From: Colimorpha_A sp045591885
GTDB lineage: Bacteria; Bacillota; Clostridia; Oscillospirales; CAG-272
Assembly: GCA_045591885.1 (NCBI GenBank)
Contig: JAZNTT010000010.1
Span: forward strand, 1 to 11,187
Direction: 5' to 3'
Length of the DNA: 11,187 nt
Below the pieces are notes generated by a model. It was not told the DNA's origin. It did no database searches and saw only the letters and a program-made list of their open reading frames with translations. Each line of letters opens with the position of its first letter. Position 1 is the first letter of the stretch. Shown here in pieces: positions 8,386-11,187 of the stretch. The position numbers and the translations under genes are program-made.

Positions 8386-9188
8386 TGAGCGAAAAGATCT
8401 ATCTTTGGGAAAAGGGAAAAACCCCCTATTTTAATTCCGATTTCGGTCAGGAAGAGCCGAATCTCACCCCTTACCTTATAAAGGACGGTAAGAAGCGCGG
8501 TGCCGTAATTATTGCTCCCGGTGGGGCATATTCACACAAGGCGTATCAGCACGAGGGATACGACGTGGCTGAGAGGCTTAATTCGTTTGGAATCAATGCC
8601 TTTGTCATTGATTACCGAGTTGCACCTTATCAGTATCCCGCGATAACGGGAGATATTCTCCGCGCAATCCGTTACGTTCGTTATCACGCAGAGGAATTGA
8701 ATATCGATCCGACGAAGATCGCCGTCCTCGGCTTTTCGTCAGGCGGTCACCTCTGTAACAGTGCGCTCTGCGCGTTCGATTACGGCACTGACGGAGACGA
8801 GATAGATAATGTTTCATCGCGACCCGATGCAGTGATTCTTTGCTATCCCGTTGTTACTCTCGTTGAGGACTATATGCACGTCGGATCTCGCGTCCGACTT
8901 GTCGGTGGATTGCCTGACGAAGAAAAGCTTGCGAACTTCCTTTCGGGCGAAAAAGCAGTTAAGGAAGATACTCCTCCTTGCTTCATTTGGCATACTCAGG
9001 ACGATGACGGTGTATCTGTCTGGAATTCCCTTAACCTTTATTCATCGCTCGTTAAGAACAATATCCCCTCTGAGCTTCACGTTTTCCCGCACGGTGAACA
9101 TGGACTCGGAATGGCACCCGACAGAAATGACGTCAGTCAGTGGACGTCGCTTCTTAATACCTGGCTTACCAATCTCGGATTTAACTGA
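8385..9188 (+). CDS. Alpha/beta-hydrolase esterase, acetyl-xylan-esterase-like
   Basis: This 267-residue single-domain hydrolase has no visible signal peptide or membrane segment, so it is probably cytoplasmic. The oxyanion-hole turn is PGGAYS (45-50). The nucleophile elbow is GFSSGG (116-121, nucleophile S118). The acid is probably D207 in WHTQDDDGVSV, and the catalytic His is H239 in FPHGEHGLG. The WHT..D..V.V.NS and FP.G.HGLG blocks recall the bacterial esterase/lipase group that includes BD-FAE-type acetyl-xylan and feruloyl esterases. The usual Pro in DxxVPV is Ser here. Substrate is unknown: removal of acetyl groups from imported sugars is a guess from family. The start overlaps the fhs stop (TGATG) and has no strong ribosome binding site, only AGGT about 10 bases upstream, so its translation probably depends on fhs. 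It is the last gene before a terminator. Its role in a purine operon is unexplained. Confidence 0.85.
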   Translation: MSEKIYLWEKGKTPYFNSDFGQEEPNLTPYLIKDGKKRGAVIIAPGGAYSHKAYQHEGYDVAERLNSFGINAFVIDYRVAPYQYPAITGDILRAIRYVRYHAEELNIDPTKIAVLGFSSGGHLCNSALCAFDYGTDGDEIDNVSSRPDAVILCYPVVTLVEDYMHVGSRVRLVGGLPDEEKLANFLSGEKAVKEDTPPCFIWHTQDDDGVSVWNSLNLYSSLVKNNIPSELHVFPHGEHGLGMAPDRNDVSQWTSLLNTWLTNLGFN

Positions 9189-9191
9189 TGA

Positions 9192-9221
9192 AAAACGGCA
9201 GAGACGAATCTCTGCCGTTTT
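9192..9221. terminator. Bidirectional intrinsic terminator between convergent operons
   Basis: AAAACGGCAGAGA (9192-9204) and TCTCTGCCGTTTT (9209-9221) form a perfect 13-bp stem with a CGAA tetraloop. Read on the plus strand, it starts 3 bases after the esterase stop and ends in TTTT. Read on the minus strand, it starts 7 bases after the oxidoreductase stop and ends in TTTTT (9195 down to 9191). The A/T-ended symmetrical stem gives a U-run in either direction, so one element can end both transcripts. Confidence 0.9.
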
Positions 9222-9228
9222 GTCATTT

Positions 9229-10308
9229 CTATTTATATGGCTTAATGCTCTGTATTCCGCTTTTCATGATGATCTTTCTTGTAAACGGTGTGCAAAGGAA
9301 CGCTCTTTTGACTGATTTGGTGCGGAGCTTGGTACGAAGCGAGCGCGTCTTTTTGCTGTATAGCTTCTGAATATCCCTGTAAGCTTTTCCCTCTATAAAG
9401 GAATCTGCGAGAAGCTTGCCGCTCAGCATCGCACTGCTAAGTCCTTCAAACGAGCTTGCGCTGATAAATCCCGCAGCTTCGCCGAGAAGGAAGACGTTAT
9501 CCTTTCCCGTGCGATAATCCTTTAAGCCGCGCGGACTTGAAACGAGGCACGCCTCTGTTTTGACAGCTTCGCCAAATGAGTTTGAAAGAAACGACTCAAG
9601 CCGTTCTTTTTGCTTGTAAAACGCCTCGCGGCATCCTTGCTTGTCAAAAGCTCCGCCGAAGATAACGAAGTTGCCCTTGTGAATTGTCCACGAACAGCTA
9701 TCGCTCGTTTTTGAATCGAAGATGCAGGAATAATAGGGAAGCTTTTGTCCCTTGTTTTCAAACCACTGCTGAATTGCTACGTATTGCACGCGCATTGGTG
9801 TGAAAAAAGTTCGTCTGACAATAGATCCGGCACCGTCAGCTCCGATAAGTGCTTTGGCTTTTAGCTGTATCTTGGCGTCTGCGGTTTTGACGGTAACAGC
9901 GTGAATATCTGCTTCACTGTTGATGTCAAGACACCGTCCTTTTATGAGCGTAACGTGTGACGGAGCGAGTGAAATAAGCCATCTGTCAAAGGCGTATCTG
10001 TCCATATTCAGATAATGTCTTTGATAGTATCTGACGAGCTTCTGATCAACGTCGATCGTCTGAACCGCAAATATCTGCGGATCCTCGAGAATGCTATTTG
10101 GAAGCACGAGATCAAATTTAGCAAGTATCTTTTGCGCGTCGGGCGCAAGAAGCCCTCCGCAGGGCTTTGCCGAATCGGGGGACTGTCCGTCGATAAGAGC
10201 AATTTTCAGATCAGGTCGTGCCTCGGCTAATTCTTTAACGAATATTGCGCCTGCAGGTCCTGCGCCCACAACGGCAATATCATATATGTTTGTATTATCC
10301 TGTTCCAT
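9229..10308 (-). CDS. cbrA: FAD-dependent oxidoreductase, CbrA-like, geranylgeranyl-reductase superfamily
   Basis: This 359-residue flavoprotein has an N-terminal FAD-binding Rossmann motif VVGAGPAG (13-20), the KPCGGLLAPDAQ block (48-59), GADGAGS (156-162) and the FAD ribityl-binding block GEAAGFISASSFEG (276-289). These four in order are the pattern of geranylgeranyl-reductase-type flavoproteins. Several stretches (PCGGLLAPDAQ, YVAIQQWF, YYSCIFD, FVIFGGA, GEAAGFISASS) match my memory of E. coli CbrA (about 354 residues), which is CreBC-controlled and reported to affect colicin M tolerance. The reaction is unproven; reduction of a polyprenoid double bond is what the superfamily suggests. The basic C-terminal tail (RSLRTKLRTKSVKR, 322-335) could aid membrane contact, which is inference. 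The start has a good ribosome binding site, AGAGGTG, at 10320 down to 10314. It lies 32 bases behind the ABC transporter gene. The family is sure; the CbrA assignment is less so. Confidence 0.8.
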   Translation of the reverse strand: MEQDNTNIYDIAVVGAGPAGAIFVKELAEARPDLKIALIDGQSPDSAKPCGGLLAPDAQKILAKFDLVLPNSILEDPQIFAVQTIDVDQKLVRYYQRHYLNMDRYAFDRWLISLAPSHVTLIKGRCLDINSEADIHAVTVKTADAKIQLKAKALIGADGAGSIVRRTFFTPMRVQYVAIQQWFENKGQKLPYYSCIFDSKTSDSCSWTIHKGNFVIFGGAFDKQGCREAFYKQKERLESFLSNSFGEAVKTEACLVSSPRGLKDYRTGKDNVFLLGEAAGFISASSFEGLSSAMLSGKLLADSFIEGKAYRDIQKLYSKKTRSLRTKLRTKSVKRAFLCTPFTRKIIMKSGIQSIKPYK

Positions 10309-10313
10309 TTATA

Positions 10314-10320
10314 CACCTCT
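10314..10320 (-). promoter_or_regulatory. Ribosome binding site of the CbrA-like gene
   Basis: AGAGGTG on the minus strand lies 5 bases before the ATG (10308-10306). It supports that start. The 32-base gap to the ABC transporter gene upstream holds no terminator hairpin. Confidence 0.7.
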
Positions 10321-10340
10321 GCAATCAGAATGTTTATAGT

Positions 10341-11187
10341 TTAATTTTGGAACTGCGAATTGTAAAGGGAAGCGTAGACACCGTTTTTAGCGAGCAGCTC
10401 GTCATGATTGCCGCTTTCTGCTATCTGGCCGTTTCTGATGACGAGAATAACGTCTGCGCTTTTGATTGTAGACAATCTGTGTGCAATTACGAAGGACGTT
10501 CTGCCTGCCATAAGCGAAAGCATCGCCTTCTGTATCATTTGCTCTGTGCGAGAGTCGACGTTCGAGGTTGCCTCATCGAGAATCAGAATGGGTGCATCGG
10601 AAAGAAGCGCGCGGGAGATGTTCAGAAGCTGCTTTTGACCCTTCGATATGTTGACGCCGTCATCTGAAAGAACTGTATCGTATCCGTCCTTAAGCGACAT
10701 AACGTAATCGTGAATACCCGCTGTCTTTGCAGCTCTTATAATATCGTCGTCCGTTACGTTTTCGTTTCCGAATGCGATATTGTCGCGTATCGTACCCTCA
10801 AAAAGCCATGTGTCCTGAAGTACCATACAGAACTGGGAATGGACTTCCTCACGGGTGAGTTCACTTATTGGGATATCGTCAATGCGTATTTCACCGCTCT
10901 GTATCTCATGGAAACGCATAAGGAGATTTACGAGAGTGGTTTTGCCTGCACCTGTTGGACCGACAATAGCTACCTTCTGACCCGGTTCAGCAACAGCGGA
11001 GAAGTTTTTGATAACTATTTTATCGGAATCCTCATAGCCGAAACGGACGTTCTTGAATTCCACCTTACCCTTTATATCACCGAGCTTAGATGTCTTATGG
11101 CTTTCATCTGCCATTTCCTCAGCATCAAGGAATTCAAATACACGTTCACCAGCCGCAGCTGCAGACTGCATGGACTGCATAGCCTGA
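10341..11187 (-). CDS. ABC exporter half-transporter, C-terminal ATPase domain (5' truncated by window edge)
   Basis: The frame is open to the right edge, so the Met encoded at 11180 is internal. Residues before and after it (QAMQSMQSAAAAGERVFEFLDA) are the usual end of the transmembrane domain and linker in MdlB/MsbA-like exporters. Counting from that Met, the nucleotide-binding domain shows Walker A GPTGAGKTT (74-82), the Q-loop VLQDTWLFEGT (120-130), the signature ISKGQKQLL (178-186), Walker B ILILDEATSNVDS (198-210) and the switch His in IAHRLST (232-238). The LSGGQ signature is varied to ISKGQ, near the ISQGQ form common in this subfamily, and all catalytic residues are present. The family usually has about 580-640 residues with six membrane helices in the part now missing. 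Such exporters often work as heterodimers, so a partner gene may lie just outside the window. Substrate cannot be told. Confidence 0.93.
   Translation of the reverse strand, partial: QAMQSMQSAAAAGERVFEFLDAEEMADESHKTSKLGDIKGKVEFKNVRFGYEDSDKIVIKNFSAVAEPGQKVAIVGPTGAGKTTLVNLLMRFHEIQSGEIRIDDIPISELTREEVHSQFCMVLQDTWLFEGTIRDNIAFGNENVTDDDIIRAAKTAGIHDYVMSLKDGYDTVLSDDGVNISKGQKQLLNISRALLSDAPILILDEATSNVDSRTEQMIQKAMLSLMAGRTSFVIAHRLSTIKSADVILVIRNGQIAESGNHDELLAKNGVYASLYNSQFQN

Noticed and set aside
8851..9315. Plus-strand frame overlapping the esterase gene in another frame
   Set aside because: The esterase frame carries the complete catalytic motifs, and this one has none and crosses the terminator.
9188..9370. 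Small plus-strand frame after the esterase
   Set aside because: It reads through the terminator hairpin and then antisense to the oxidoreductase gene, with no family resemblance.
10330..10375. Possible minus-strand promoter (TTTACA, 16 bases, TTAAAC) ahead of the CbrA-like gene
   Set aside because: The -10 half matches the consensus at only about three of six positions, and part of it lies in the end of the ABC gene. It is no better than chance in AT-rich sequence.
10245..10667. Plus-strand frame antisense to the ABC gene and the start of the CbrA-like gene
   Set aside because: Both minus-strand genes are firmly identified by motifs. This frame is Cys-rich by chance and has no clear ribosome binding site or family match.
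1..11187. A hidden defence, mobile or otherwise novel system
   Set aside because: Every long stretch is accounted for by recognisable metabolic or transport genes. I saw no repeats, transposase, integrase, toxin-antitoxin pair or unexplained intergenic space.

Overview
The window is a stretch of chromosome from what is most likely an anaerobic clostridial Firmicute, perhaps a gut Oscillospiraceae/Ruminococcaceae-type organism. This is inferred from protein variants recalled as clostridial: a PurO-type IMP cyclohydrolase beside a stand-alone AICAR transformylase, a clade II single-chain PurL, and a PurD with VAPDDPL in place of the usual PEAPL. GC content looks near 50% by eye. Seven of the eight protein genes look like intact, ordinary chromosomal genes or operon members. 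No mobile element, CRISPR array, tRNA or rRNA was seen.

Plus strand, 1-9188: one tightly packed unit of six genes. They are the 3' end of purO (IMP cyclohydrolase), a separate AICAR formyltransferase (the C-terminal half of classical PurH), purD, purL, fhs (formate-tetrahydrofolate ligase) and an alpha/beta-hydrolase esterase. Gaps between genes run from a 1-base overlap to 22 bases, so co-transcription is very likely. The promoter lies left of the window. PurD and PurL carry out steps 2 and 4 of IMP synthesis, and the transformylase and PurO carry out the last two. Fhs makes 10-formyl-tetrahydrofolate from formate, which is the one-carbon donor for the transformylase. The esterase has no obvious place in this pathway.

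9192-9221: a perfect 13-bp inverted repeat with a CGAA loop lies between convergent genes. It can act as a bidirectional intrinsic terminator.

Minus strand, 9229-11187: an ABC exporter half-transporter, present only as its C-terminal ATPase part and running off the right edge, is followed after 32 bases by an FAD-dependent oxidoreductase of the geranylgeranyl-reductase superfamily. The latter closely resembles E. coli CbrA as I remember it. The two are probably co-transcribed.

There are no stretches over 300 bases without a gene. I found no convincing undescribed system. The items most worth a second look are the esterase coupled to fhs, the CbrA-like protein beside an ABC exporter, and the split, non-homologous replacement of PurH.
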